From positions 158,416,676-158,480,675 of the forward strand of contig NC_072792.1 of NCBI RefSeq assembly GCF_028583425.1: a stretch of 64,000 bases of DNA, in the 5' to 3' direction. The notes beneath the pieces were generated by a model. The model was not told the origin of the DNA. It worked only from the letters and a program-made list of their open reading frames with translations, and did not search any database. The stretch comes from Eublepharis macularius. Its lineage: Eukaryota; Chordata; Lepidosauria; Squamata; Eublepharidae. Below, in pieces: positions 23,330-33,877 of the stretch (position 1 is the stretch's first letter; every line of letters starts with the position of its first letter). Position numbers and translations under genes: made by a program.

Positions 23330-24280
23330 TAGGAAGTTTGACCCAATTATGGAACCACAATCTAAGTGCTTGTCGATCCCCAGATCTGTTATCAGATCAC
23401 TACAATGGTGGACCAACCAGGATAACTTAGGTAGGGGTACACCCTTCGGTATCCACCCACCTGAGGTTAGGCTAACCACTGATGCCTCCCTGATAGGCTA
23501 GGGAGCCCATTTTCAGGAATTCTCGATACAGAACACATGGTCAGTAGCAGAATCCAAACTACACATAAGCGTTTTGGAATTGCTGGCCATACGTTACTCA
23601 CCTCTTTTGTAGGAATGTTACACAGCAAGAGAGGTCAGGTGCAGACAGACAATACCCACCACACTCTTATTACCTCAACAAACAGGGGGAACAGCTTCTT
23701 TTACTCTCTACAAGGAAGCCACATGACTTTGGCTATGGGCTATCCCCAACAACACCTTCCCTCAGGCAATACACATTGCTGGCAAGTCAAACAACAGGGC
23801 AGACACTTTGAGCAGGCTTTTCAGGCTGCACCACAAGTGGTTGATCAACAACAGGTATATCCATCCAATCTTTGAGAAGTGGGGATTTCCAGAGATCAAC
23901 CTTTTCACCACTTCAGAGAATACCAAGGCCGAGATGTTCTGCTCTCAGGTGGGATCAGATCACCACTCCATGGGGGATATGTTCCAGATACCGTGGGACA
24001 AGGGACTGTTCTATGTTTTCCTACCAGTACCCTTACTACCCCAAGACTTGTGCAGAATCAAACATTACCACACACATTGTATCCTCATTGCACCTTTATG
24101 GCCCCACAGGGATTGGTTCCTCTCCTCTGGGAGATGACCAAAGATCAATTCCTTTGACTACCAGTGGTCCCAGACCTACTGTTGGGGGCCAAATTATGCA
24201 CCATCATGTCACCACCCTTAGCCTTACAGCCTGTCTACTGTTCCCAAAACCCCTGCTTTTTCAAGAAAGGTAACTCAGAT
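23330..24280 (+). pseudogene. DIRS copy 2 RNase H and connecting region (broken)
   Basis: LTTDASLIG, an in-frame stop where a Trp is usual, then GAHFQEFS, a SKLHISVLELLAIR stretch in the same order, and later SNNRADTLSRLF match an RNase H of the retroelement type (DAS, then E, then the NxxAD box). The following WGFPEINLFTTSENTKAEMF segment is a typical DIRS or Ty3-like tail after RNase H. Three frames contribute. This domain is what copy 1 lacks. Confidence 0.7.
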
Positions 24281-25215
24281 TCTTCTAAATGCTAAGAAGC
24301 CCTCTACCAGGGTATCTTTTCAATTCAAATGGAATAACTTTCACGAAGTGGGTGCTGGACAGAGGACAATTCCCTTTCACTTGCCCCATACATACGGTAT
24401 TTGATTACTTCCTCTCCATTACATAGAGGCCTAACAGCATCATCAATTAAGGTTCATCTTGCTGCTATTTCAGTATTCCACGAACCAGTGGATGGCAAGA
24501 CCTTATTTTCCCACCACATATCCAAGCAGTTCCTAAAGGGAGCTCCTCACATCTTTCCACCTAGGATGATCCCAGTCCTGTAATGGAGCCATTCTCTAGT
24601 CTTGGTTCAATTAATATTGCCACCATTTGAACCCTTAACTCATTGCACTTTAGCACTTCTGTCGTGGAAGATGGCCTTGCTAGTAGCTATCACCTCACTG
24701 AAGAGAGTTGGGGAATTAGATGCCCTAAGAGTAGACCCTCCATTTCTACAATTCTTCTCACAGAAGGTCATATTACATCCCAGTCTCCAGTTTATACCAA
24801 AAATAGTCTCAAACTTCCACCTGAACCAGAAGTTGTCATTACCTGTCTTTTTTCCAAACCCCACATGAGACGCAGAACGTATACCGCACACCTTAGATAT
24901 AAAAAGGGCTTTATTATATTACCTTCACAGAACAAGACCATTTAGAAGGTCAAAGTCCCTTTTCATATGTTGTGCTGACCCAAGGGGGTCTCTAATCAGT
25001 CTCTTTCCAGGTGGATAGTGGTAGCCATTAGAAAATGCTATTTTACAGCAAAGACTCTTGTTCTAGGACAATCAAGGCTCACTCAACACAGACTCAGTCA
25101 TCCTCAGCAGCCGTCCTCCGGGGCACATCCCTCCAAGACATCTGCCAAGCTGCCATGTGGTCATCCACTGACATGTTCAGCAAATATTATGCGATCAACA
25201 CAAATTCCAGATAAG
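24280..25215 (+). pseudogene. DIRS copy 2 tyrosine recombinase (broken, HxxR changed)
   Basis: Frames at 24602-24868 and around 25,018-25,215 carry recombinase similarity: VAITSLKRVGELDALRV with the first catalytic Arg, then an AHSTQ box where H-x-x-R would be expected (codons 25080-25091 read His-Ser-Thr-Gln), then LRGTSLQDICQAAMW and FSKYYAI with the candidate Tyr. Stops break the chain between the halves. The Gln in place of the second Arg, plus the stops, indicate an inactive copy. Confidence 0.75.
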
Positions 25216-25336
25216 ACACAGCTGTGGGAAATGCAGTGGTTCAATCCTTGTTCACTTACATACTTCTCACACTCGCTCCCATTGGTGAGTAGCTTGTTAT
25301 ACTCCCAATGTGTGGCTGCATAGAAGAACTAAGACG

Positions 25337-25371
25337 AAAACAGTGTTGCACTTACCTGTAACTGTTGTTCG
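25337..25371. repeat. Internal complementary region of DIRS copy 2
   Basis: This 35-bp segment (AAAACAGTGTTGCACTTACC...) is the exact reverse complement of 25651-25685 at the right outer edge. Imperfect pairing extends about 20 bp further inward. In the DIRS1 replication model such a region bridges the ends of the element during circle formation. Confidence 0.85.
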
Positions 25372-25472
25372 TTGAGTTTTCTGTGCAGGCGCACGTTTCC
25401 TCCCTCCCACTCTGCTGTGAGGATATATATCTATAAAAAGAGGAACATTGAATTCATCCTCTTGTGGTCTAG

Positions 25473-25685
25473 GAGAACTGAGGAATGAGGGGGCACTCCG
25501 CGTTCCTACACAATGGCCGAGCAGGAAAAAGCTAGGTATGAGCAGGCAGGCAGAGATTCCCTCTCAGAAGTCATAGAGCTAAAAAATCTCTCTCCGAGGC
25601 AGGCCTGCACAGGCCCAGTCCCTATGTGTGTCTGCACAGAAAGAACTTGACGAACAACAGTTACAGGTAAGTGCAACACTGTTTT
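25473..25685 (-). repeat. DIRS copy 2 right inverted terminal repeat with outer extension
   Basis: 25473-25646 is the inverted partner of the left repeat. The outer extension 25651-25685 pairs with the internal complementary region. It contains CAGGTAAGTG at 25664-25673, a consensus-like splice donor in the same orientation as PSPC1. Confidence 0.8.
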
Positions 25686-25870
25686 CTGTTGGATCAGACC
25701 AAATATTCATCTAGTCTTGCACCCCTCTTTCTATAGTAGTTACCTGATTGTCTCTAGAAAGTCTACAAACAGCATGGGACCCAAGGCTTTTCCCTATTGT
25801 TTTCTGAACATGGAGAATTCATTTAGTCATAATGTCTATTAGCTATTGATAAACTATCTTCTAGGAGTTT
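25686..25870 (-). repeat. CR1-like LINE 3'-end fragment
   Basis: The minus strand carries a decayed tail equivalent to GATGAATATTTGGTCTGATC followed by CAACAG, the same family end as at 2374-2450. The inner part resembles the 57.5-kb and 61.2-kb copies only weakly. The DIRS element abuts this repeat, so the insertion may have been into it. Confidence 0.4.
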
Positions 25871-26886
25871 GCTTAGTTGCTTACTTGTAATAACATAATG
25901 AACACACAGAGTAACATTCAGAATAGAAACGTGTAAAAATTAAGTATTTAAAGCAAATTTAAAAACATTATTTTGGTACTTGGTCTTTCTAATTTTTGTA
26001 GCTGTTTAAACTGCTGTCCTATCTGATGCACAGTAGATCTCAGGAAAACTAAGCTGTATGCATTCTACTGTTTGAAAACACATTGATGAAGTTAAATCAG
26101 ATTTTCAGAATTATGCAGTATTTAATTAATGGCCTATTTTCAAAAGGAAAGATGAAAATTGAATTTGGCTATTTACCAGATTAAACTATGCCATCATGCT
26201 GGTGGAATGGCACTTTTAGATCCAAGTCATAATTTAAAAGTTACTTTTTTAAATAAATGGATCTCAGTTTAGATAATCCTTAGTCATCTTTAGATTGGCA
26301 GTTAATATTATTAAAGAAAAGTTGTCAGAGTGCAAAATTTGGAGGTTGAATTCTCAGGTAAAAATGGCATCTAGATTATATAAATTTGCAGTACTGTAAA
26401 ACTGGTTTCATCTTTCTTTAGTATGCTATCCTAAGCTCTGCTTACTTGTACTGATTTAATAGGCTTTCCGGAACTTGGTTATTTTTTTTTATTGAAAAAT
26501 TAATATATTAAGTAACTGGTATTATTTCTTTACACTACAATTTGGTTTTCTACAGGAGAGCTAAAATTCAAAATACTAACTATGCTTCTATACCGCTCTT
26601 CCTTTAGAGTGAGTGGGTTAGAACAACTTTAATGATACATTGCTTTACTTAGATTTATTTGCTTTTATCTTAATACACTGGTGGACACAACCTTAGTTGA
26701 TTTACTTTTTCAGCTTACTTTTAAAGTAATGACTAACTTAATTGCTCCTTTCTTCCTTCTATGTGTCATCTGACTCTGCTGGACTATCTACTGAACTTCA
26801 TGGAAACACCACTTTTTTTGTCTGTTTTTATGCCATTTTCAAATGCTGGCTCGTTCCAAATGGACTTAATATGGTTTCTGTGTTAG
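25871..26886 (+). other. PSPC1: PSPC1 last intron, part after the DIRS insertion
   Basis: This is AT-rich intron ending in acceptor ctgtgttag. I see no additional exon or named repeat. Confidence 0.8.
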
Positions 26887-27072
26887 CATACTGAGAGATT
26901 CCCTCCAGGAGGCCCTCCACAAATGGGTTCACCTATGGTTAATAGGACAGGCTCGGAAACTCCTCAGCCGTCTATGGGTGGTGTAGGTGCCGTCAATAGC
27001 GGACCCGGTGGCTTTGGTAGAGGAAACCCAGGGGGCAGCTTTGAAGGACCTAACAAGCGTCGCAGATACTGA
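26887..27072 (+). CDS. PSPC1: PSPC1 terminal coding exon with stop codon
   Basis: The acceptor ctgtgttag leads into a phase-0 exon that starts [17 protein letters not shown] and continues [15 protein letters not shown], then a Gly-rich segment, then [13 protein letters not shown] and TGA at 27070-27072. It encodes 61 residues plus stop. The basic KRRR at the extreme C-terminus is the nuclear localisation type signal shared by DBHS proteins. The reading frame is intact, so the gene looks functional despite the 5.6-kb DIRS insertion in the intron just upstream. Confidence 0.95.
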   Translation, partial: HTERFPPGGPPQMGSPMVNRTGSETPQPSMGGVGAVNSGPGGFGRGNPGGSFEGPNKRRRY

Positions 27073-27960
27073 AATTTTCATTCCTTACTCTTGAGAAAAA
27101 AAATCAGTGATTATCTGGTGTTTATGCCTTTATAATTTTAGTGATTATCTGAAATGGTTTTATTGTCATTGTAGTCATTAAAACATTTTTTGATAAGAGT
27201 TAGACATTTTTGTATTCAGTCATAGGCTTTAGTGTAGAACAGAAATGATGTGCTTCACTTTGTATGTTAGATGTTTGTGACCAGCAGAATATAATGTGAC
27301 CATGCTGTGAAACTTGGGTGGTTCCAAGCTTACAATAAAATAGAAAACAAATCAGTTGAAACACTTTTGAAGCATTGTTATGAATACTGTCTTTAATTTT
27401 AATTGTAAGCATACATCTTATTTTTTCCCTCCCTTTATAATACCTACTTTCTCAAAATAAAATGCTTTATCCATTGTAACTTGTATGCACATGAAGATTC
27501 AGCTTGCAGTACAAAGTAGAACAAATGTTCAGGCTAATTGCAAGTAGAGAACATTTTAGATCTGTAAAGAAATGTTGCTTCTCACCAATATGTACAAACT
27601 TAGTTGCAATGGGATTGTCATCAGAATGTATTGTGTTTAACTTTCAAATAAACACTTTGTGTTTTGAAACATTTCTAAGTAGTAAATATTCACCTGTGGT
27701 TTTGCAGTCATAGATGGTAATAAACTTTTTGCAAGAAAACGCCAGACTTAACAGTGAAGTCTCGTAGATGAGTGTTTGTGTTTTAAAATGATCAATTCTA
27801 CTTACATTTACGGACCTCATAGGATTGGTTTTGCCTTTCTGTAGGATTCATCGTGTGTGTGAGAGGCAGTATTTCTCGAGTCACTTTCTTCAGAAATCTG
27901 TCTCAATACTATTACTGCTGTGGTTTATATTTTGTTCTCACAGAAAAATAAATGGACTTT
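27073..27960 (+). other. PSPC1: PSPC1 3'UTR with several polyadenylation signals
   Basis: The AT-rich sequence after the PSPC1 stop contains AATAAA hexamers at about 27334, 27456, 27647, 27719 and 27948. There is no competing open frame of note. Which signal is used cannot be told from sequence alone; the end given here is the last clustered hexamer. Alternative polyadenylation is plausible. Confidence 0.6.
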
Positions 27961-29139
27961 CATGTATAGGAAACCGGCGTGGTAGAGATATATATGTATG
28001 ATTCCTCTTCATAGTCTTTGTGCTAGTATACATGGGTTCTGTGCCTGTGCAGAGTACATTGTAATCATCTTGTAAATGGTTTCTCATACATGTGAATATT
28101 GGGGTATGAACGTTAAAAATGATGTGATGTGCACCTTTTCATACAGGCAACCATAATAATTTTGGCATTACATGGAAGAGCTGTTACCTGAATGCAGAAA
28201 AATTGTATAATACCCAAACTGAAAAGTGTATACTTTTTCTACCTGTATTAAATTGACAAGAATGTTCATTTAAGCAACTGGAAGAGAGATCTTTCTACTT
28301 CTGATCCATTTACTTATCAAGGTGAGATAGTGACTTACCACCAGGAGATCATACTTTTGTCAGTGTTAACTGTTGAAATACTACCTTCATATAAACATAG
28401 AAGTGGCGCCAGATAACACTATTCAGGAGCATTTCAGTTTGTTTGCTGGAAAAGTCTATTATTAATAACTTTTTCTCAATACTACTAAGGTACCTACTGT
28501 CATTAAAGGTCTGTTATAGGCAAACTTCCTGTAATTTTTGAAATGTTTCTTTTGTTTGAATGTTCACTAGATTACCCGTGTATTTTTTATTTTTAAATGA
28601 GCAAAAATGTTCTTTCTCGCAGAGAACATTTTGTGCACAGATAGCTTGTGCACAGATAACTTGTCCCAGATAGCAGATTCCCACATTACATGATAGAAGA
28701 GAAATATACTAGTTATTTAAATTGACTGCAGATTGCTTCCTCATGCTCTCATTTATTATTACACTTTCTAGACAGGGAAAGTAGGAGTAATGTAACATTC
28801 AGAGTCATAAAAGAGAAAAACATGTTTGATCCTTCAAGAAATAAAGGTATGCAAGGTGATTATTTTTACTACTGTCTCAAGTATAGTTATAGAATAATCT
28901 ATATTTCTGTTGCCCTACAATTTTGTCTTACTCTTTAAAATTTAAATTCCGATATGGAATGTGGGATTTTACAATATTGGTGGTCTTAATGTGAAGTTAG
29001 ATTTAATTGAGGAAGTGGAACATTTTTGTTCACCATAACAGAAGAATTTGATACAGGAGGCACATTCATAGCGAGTTTTGAAAATATCAGTCAGTGAACA
29101 AATACTATCCACATAATAGAGTGGATGCAATCTACTTTG
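27961..29139. other. Intergenic sequence after PSPC1
   Basis: AT-rich, with no recognisable coding or repeat feature. Part of it may still be distal PSPC1 3'UTR if a later polyadenylation site is used. Confidence 0.5.
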
Positions 29140-29300
29140 GTATTCCTACCTTTTTGCACAACACACACTTCTTGGTCAAACATCAGGATTTTTCAAGAGT
29201 ATAGGCTTTTTAGAGTCAAAGCTCCCTTCTTCAGATGAGCCCTTGATCCCTTGATCTAAACTCCTGCTGTTCTACTGCAGACCAACATGGCTCCTTACCT
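29140..29300. repeat. Dispersed reptile repeat (AGAGTCAAAGCTCCCTTCTT type)
   Basis: The phrase TTTCAAGAGTATAGGCTTTT, AGAGTCAAAGCTCCCTTCTT, CAGATG and CTACTGCAGACCAACATGGC is the order of a common lizard and turtle interspersed repeat. The copies at 37.1 kb and 59.2 kb belong to the same broad group (CTTCAGATG or CATCTGAC, AAGCTTATG, CTGCAGACTAAC). I cannot assign a formal family. Confidence 0.45.
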
Positions 29301-29344
29301 GAAACTTTGTCATACATCTAATGAACTTCCAAGGATTGACTTGC

Positions 29345-29695
29345 AATCATTTTTGTTCTTTATTTATATCGTTTATAGTCCCACCCTTCTCATTGAGACT
29401 CAAGGCAGATTACACAGTGAGTTAAGTAAGGTAAAAGTAGTCCTCTGTGCAAGCACTGAGTCATTACTTACGTCACATCATGACGTTTTCTTGGCAGACT
29501 TTTTGTTATGGGGTGGTTTGCCATTGCCTTCCCCAGTCATCTACACTTTACCCCCAGAAAACTGGATACTAATTTTACCGACCTCAGAAGGATGGAAGGC
29601 TGAGTCAAGGTGAACCCAGCTTCCGCCAGGATTGAACTCAGGTCATGAGCAGAGCTTGGGACTCCAGCTTACCGCTCTGCACCATGGGGCTCTTT
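29345..29695 (-). repeat. tRNA-derived SINE, minus strand
   Basis: Read on the minus strand, it begins GAGCCCCATGGTGCAGAGCG (A-box-like, GGTGCAGAGCGG) and has GAGTTCAATCCTGG as B box about 50 bp on. CTTCCATCCTTCTGAGGTCG and a body with ACTCAGCC follow, ending in a tail complementary to TTTATTTATA. These are the parts of a pol III tRNA-derived SINE. Confidence 0.7.
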
Positions 29696-29999
29696 CCGCA
29701 CAGTGAGTTAGTACAGTCTATTTCTATGGATTAACTGGTCTTGAGTAAAATACACTCACAAGAACATAATGTAGATAGATTGCAGGTTTATATCAGATTG
29801 CATAGTTATTTTATGATATCCAGGATTCACAGAAAATTCTAGATGTAATCTGATCAACCAAGGAAGAATAAATTTTTGTAAATACAGACAGTGGCTGCTA
29901 AACAATTAAAAGTCTAATTCATGATTAAAGAGTTTTTCATCCAAATGTACGCATCTCTTTCAGAAGGCATGGTTGAATTAAAACTGATGCTGTGTTGTG

Positions 30000-32074
30000 A
30001 GGCTAAACTGATCAATTTTTTTCTGAGAATATTCACATTGTCATGAAAAACCTTAGTCTTGACCTCAGAAATGCTCACAGTTTAAACCCCAGAAATGAGT
30101 TTAAACTCATGTACGTATTTGGTGAGTTGCAGAAAATGCTACGGTTCTGGGGAAGATGAATAATCATGGTATGATACACTGAGCAAGTTTCAAAAATGTG
30201 TTGGCAGTTTTCACTCTAATATATTTTGAATGCTTCTTAGCTTCCGTATATTCTACAACCCCATTTCTTTGCCAACCCACAAACTAATATTCCATCTCAT
30301 AATATGTTTCAAAAGAGGAAAGCCAAACCTTTCTGAAAGTACATAGAATTATGTATACATGTTTACATGTGGTAACATAAGGAAATGGCATAATTGAGAG
30401 AGTTTACTGGATAGTAGAGCTAATTCATTTTTGTATAAAGCAGTTGGGAAGCAATATAAACTTAATTACACTCACAAGTATCTGATTAAGGCTCCCTTAT
30501 AAAGCTACATCTCTTATAATCTGGTTGTATAGGGGGTTTTTTTCAGAGGAGAAATACACTAAAGATTATTTATAGGTCCAGATGTAGGTTTTGGGGTTGC
30601 ATGTTTCAGGGTGATTTGGTTCTGCCTACAGGACATGAGTGGAGGGCATAACAGAATTACCCATCTCTAGAAGCTAGGACCACATGAAGTTTTAAATATA
30701 CTGCCCAGGCAATTGTAAGAGCATCCCAGATGATTAACTCTGTGGTCCTTTGTATGTTTTGTGGTTTGAACCTGTCTGGAGTTTGTTTCCAAGAAAAAAC
30801 ATACAGGATATTTATAGGCAGAGAACTGAATTGGTTTCCCCCCCCCCAACTCATGCCTAAAAGCATATTAATGAATTCCTTGAAAACCTTTATCTCCAAG
30901 GCTCAGAACACACAGACTCTCTGAAATCTTAAGATATGTAAATTTCCACCCCTCATTTGTCCCAGATCACCAGTTACTTACCACAAATATGGGCTGCCAT
31001 AAAAGTTGCACTTGAGAATTAATTGGGTTTTGTTTGGTGCTTTTAGTATGTGCTGTGGTTGATTATTCTAAAGTGGATCTTTATTTAACTTTAAGAAAGG
31101 AGGCAGTGTCTAGGATCTGAAGTTTAGTGGCCTTTATAGGTCACAGTCAGCATCTTCTGCTGTCCAGCTACTAGTACCCTTTAGTCAAATGTTGGTTCAT
31201 CTGTTTTGGATTGGTTTGTGACCATATCAAGAAATGTGAACATCAAGTGCAGTTTGCTAACTGCAACATCTAATATAGACCAATATTGAAATGACACAAA
31301 CATTACTTAACATTTGCACATCTTGAAATATATAGTGTTCAACCAACTGTGGACCAGGAGCGACACCATAACAGTCTTCTCCCATCTTGAGAAACCTACC
31401 AAAATTGAATAAAGGTGTGTTAAAACTATTGACCACTTTTACTTAGAAGCCACGAGACTTCACGTGTTCTTCATATAGAAGTGACTGTATTGTTGTGGGA
31501 AGACCACTTACAGTCTGTCTAATGGGTCTTCAAGAAAGTATATTTGTTCTTTGGCTACTTTAGTTGATCTCATACCATTTATGCTTCGAGCGTTTTTAAA
31601 ATGGAAAGTTGTTCAATAAATTAAGCATGTGTATACTGTGTATCTTCAGAAGCTTTACTGCTAGGATATGACAATTATATTATAGAGCTTGATGGTCCTT
31701 AAGGCAGTTGGAATGTTTCAGCCCTTGGAAGAGTGACCCTATCAATACAGAAGTTGGGATGTCTCTGGTCTACATAAGATTTTCACAGTTGTGGTAAGAG
31801 TGTGGAATCTCTTAGAGGTAAAATGAAGAAAACTGCATAGTAATTGAACCATGGAAAGTTCAAACTCCTGTGGCACAAATGATGGCTTTGCACCATTGCA
31901 CCTAAAGCTGGACCCTCTGAATAGCACAAAGTAGTCTTATTCACTGAATAATTACTTCTGTACAGCCTGTTAAGTGGAGGAAAAGCAAGTACTGGAGAAG
32001 CAATGCCATTGTTGATTTGGTATTTGGAATACTTGGACTGATCCTGTTAAAGCAGAATTGGGACATTCATATAC
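30000..32074. other. Intergenic sequence without recognised features
   Basis: AT-rich. Short C runs and chance frames of 60-80 codons are the only items seen. No splice-bordered coding segment or named repeat could be supported. Confidence 0.5.
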
Positions 32075-32299
32075 ATAGTTCCATGAGGTTCAGTTGCAAA
32101 TCAGCACTCTACTGGTTTGAATCCCACTACTGCCATGAGCTCAGTAGGTGGCCTTGGGAAAGCCACTCTCAGCCCCAGCTTCCCAGCTATATCGTGGGGA
32201 TAATAACAACACTTAATTTGTTTATCACTGTGGGTGAGGCACTAATTTGTCTAGAAGCATGGTGTATAACTGCAGTTATTATTATTATTAAAGATATAG
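32075..32299 (+). repeat. tRNA-derived SINE, plus strand
   Basis: A B-box-like TGGTTTGAATCCCACTACTG is followed by CCATGAGCTCAGTAGGTGGC, GGGGATAATAACAACACTTA, a GTGAGGCACTAATTTGTCTA stretch, and a terminal (TTA)n run. The A-box side is worn. It is a different SINE family or subfamily from those at 33.2 and 56.6 kb. Confidence 0.65.
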
Positions 32300-33186
32300 C
32301 TGCAGCTTTTTGGTAGTGAATGCTGTAGTTGCTGTGTCTAGTTCTTCAAAATCAGCAATCTCTTCTGGTATCTCGCTCTTTGAGGGCCTGGATCACAAAA
32401 TACAGTGGGGAAGAGCCCATTTTGTACCTGTGCTTACGCGTCTGATTGTGGATTCAGATGATAGATGAATTCACCTAAATGTAAAGAAGCTAAGTATATT
32501 TCAGAGGACCTTGGATACTGAACAAAACGGTTCTGCCATTTAACTTCAACAGAGATCACTGGACTATTCCTTTGGTTAATTTATACTGGTTGAGTTTGTA
32601 TTTTACTTACATTAGTTTGAATTGTAGTAGGAATTGTAGTAAGAAGTGATTTTAGGTGAACTCCATTACTTTACAGTTAATGAGTTCATCTTCGCTATTA
32701 TATCGGAGTTGGCTCCTAGACATAGATTATATATAGCACAGAGCTTATGTACATTTCTTCTAAGTATGGGGTGGAACGAACCTATTTTTTCAGCGTAAAT
32801 TCAACACTCTGCAATAGCTCAATTAAGGCTAAAACTCAAACAACATTTAAGCTTTCAAAGTTGCAGCCAAACAGTAGCGTAAAGCCACCATTTAAAGTTT
32901 TTCTGTCTGTTCTTCACTCTCATCTTACATGGTGAAAGAGCATCTGAAATCAAGTAGAGGCGGTAACTATGGCTTGTAAATACAGTTATCACAGTAAACC
33001 ATAAGTTAAGATTCCTAAACTAAGGTTGTACACAAAACATTACTTCAATTTGAGAAAGATGCTCCATCATACATAAATGCAAGCAATTCATACATTTATT
33101 TGGTAGAGCTGCAAGAAACTGGAATATTTGTTACGACATGATATTTAAAAGTTTAGAATACGAAATTGCTTTGCAAGCTTAAGATG
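32300..33186. other. Intergenic sequence between two SINEs
   Basis: AT-rich, no recognised features; short frames only. Confidence 0.5.
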
Positions 33187-33428
33187 AATAATAATAATAA
33201 CATTCTATTTATATATTGCTATTCAGGACAACTTAACACACTCAGAGTGGTTTATAAAGTATGTTGTTATTATCCCCACAACAATCGCCCTGTGAGGTGC
33301 GTGGGACTGAGAGAGCTCTGGAAGAGCTGTAACTGACCCAAGGTCACCCAGCTGGCTTCAAACGGAGGAGAGGGGAATCAAACCCGGTTCTCCAGATTAG
33401 AGTCCCACTGCTCTTAATCACTACATTA
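33187..33428 (-). repeat. tRNA-derived SINE, minus strand
   Basis: On the minus strand it carries GTAGTGATTAAGAGCAGTGG (A box) and AACCGGGTTTGATTCCCC (B box), then AGCCAGCTGGGTGACCTTGG, CTCACAGGGCGATTG, TTGTGGGGATAATAACAACA, and a tail rich in AATAATAATAAT as read on the plus strand. Both pol III boxes and the body order are intact enough for a confident call. Confidence 0.75.
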
Positions 33429-33826
33429 AACTTCTGTAATACCTGTTTTGGCACTACAGTTTAAATGTACTCTTTATTTTAAAATTTATTCTCTATGATG
33501 AAGGGATATGCACCTGTACAGAGATGGCTTTGGAACATTCTAGACATCCTAGACTTCCAAGATTAACTGCTGTTTCTGAATGCTTTTGAATGCCCTCATT
33601 TCTAAAGCATATTAAATTTAATTTGGTATCTCATTCTGTTGCCTTTAATTAATTAGCAAAAACTATTAAGCATGTAACTTAAAAAGTTGGTGTGTTAGAC
33701 GCTGCTCTAGAAGTATGTTATTTGTGCTGTGATTGAATCGAGAATTGCATGGGAATTTTTCTGTATGATTACTAAGGACATTTTCTTGCTTGAATATCAT
33801 TATATTATATATGATATTATATGCTT

Positions 33827-33877
33827 GAACAACCCCCACCCCCTGCACCTTGGAAATGGGGTGGGTGGGGGTTGTTC
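33827..33877. repeat. Inverted repeat with C-rich and G-rich 15-bp arms
   Basis: GAACAACCCCCACCC at 33827-33841 is perfectly complementary to GGGTGGGGGTTGTTC at 33863-33877, with a 21-nt spacer. The right side (GGGGTGGGTGGGGG) also has closely spaced G runs that could form a quadruplex. Confidence 0.9.

Larger units (their letters stand above)
20105..25690 (+). mobile_element. DIRS-type retrotransposon, copy 2 (near full-length but decayed)
   Basis: A 5.6-kb element lies in the last PSPC1 intron in the sense orientation. Its order is left inverted repeat, TAGTT-rich leader, gag with a Cys-rich N-terminus, RT with YLDD, RNase H, tyrosine recombinase, internal complementary region, right inverted repeat. 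The terminal repeats (about 20108-20273 and 25473-25646) are inverted relative to each other. A 35-bp segment at 25337-25371 is complementary to the outermost right edge at 25651-25685, as expected for a DIRS internal complementary region. Many stops and shifts break all frames. Copy 1 at 7-11 kb is clearly a different lineage, with unrelated terminal repeats. Confidence 0.88.
15159..27072 (+). other. PSPC1: PSPC1 gene, 3' part (three coding exons)
   Basis: This span runs from the first recognisable coding exon to the stop codon of paraspeckle component 1. PSPC1 is a DBHS-family nuclear RNA-binding protein (relative of NONO and SFPQ) that dimerises through RRM, NOPS and coiled-coil regions and takes part in paraspeckles, splicing and transcription control. 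Only the C-terminal low-complexity tail is encoded here, 141 residues over three exons of 58, 182 and 186 nt. All junctions have AG/GT borders and compatible phases. The upstream exons encoding the folded domains were not found in bases 1-15158 and presumably lie before the window. The introns are 3,131 and 8,357 bp; the second holds a DIRS element. The tail ([36 protein letters not shown]) fits PSPC1 rather than NONO or SFPQ, from memory of those proteins. Confidence 0.93.

Noticed and set aside
29345..33428. Possible functional tRNA genes
   Set aside because: A- and B-box motifs are present, but the bodies and tails are those of SINEs and no cloverleaf closes.
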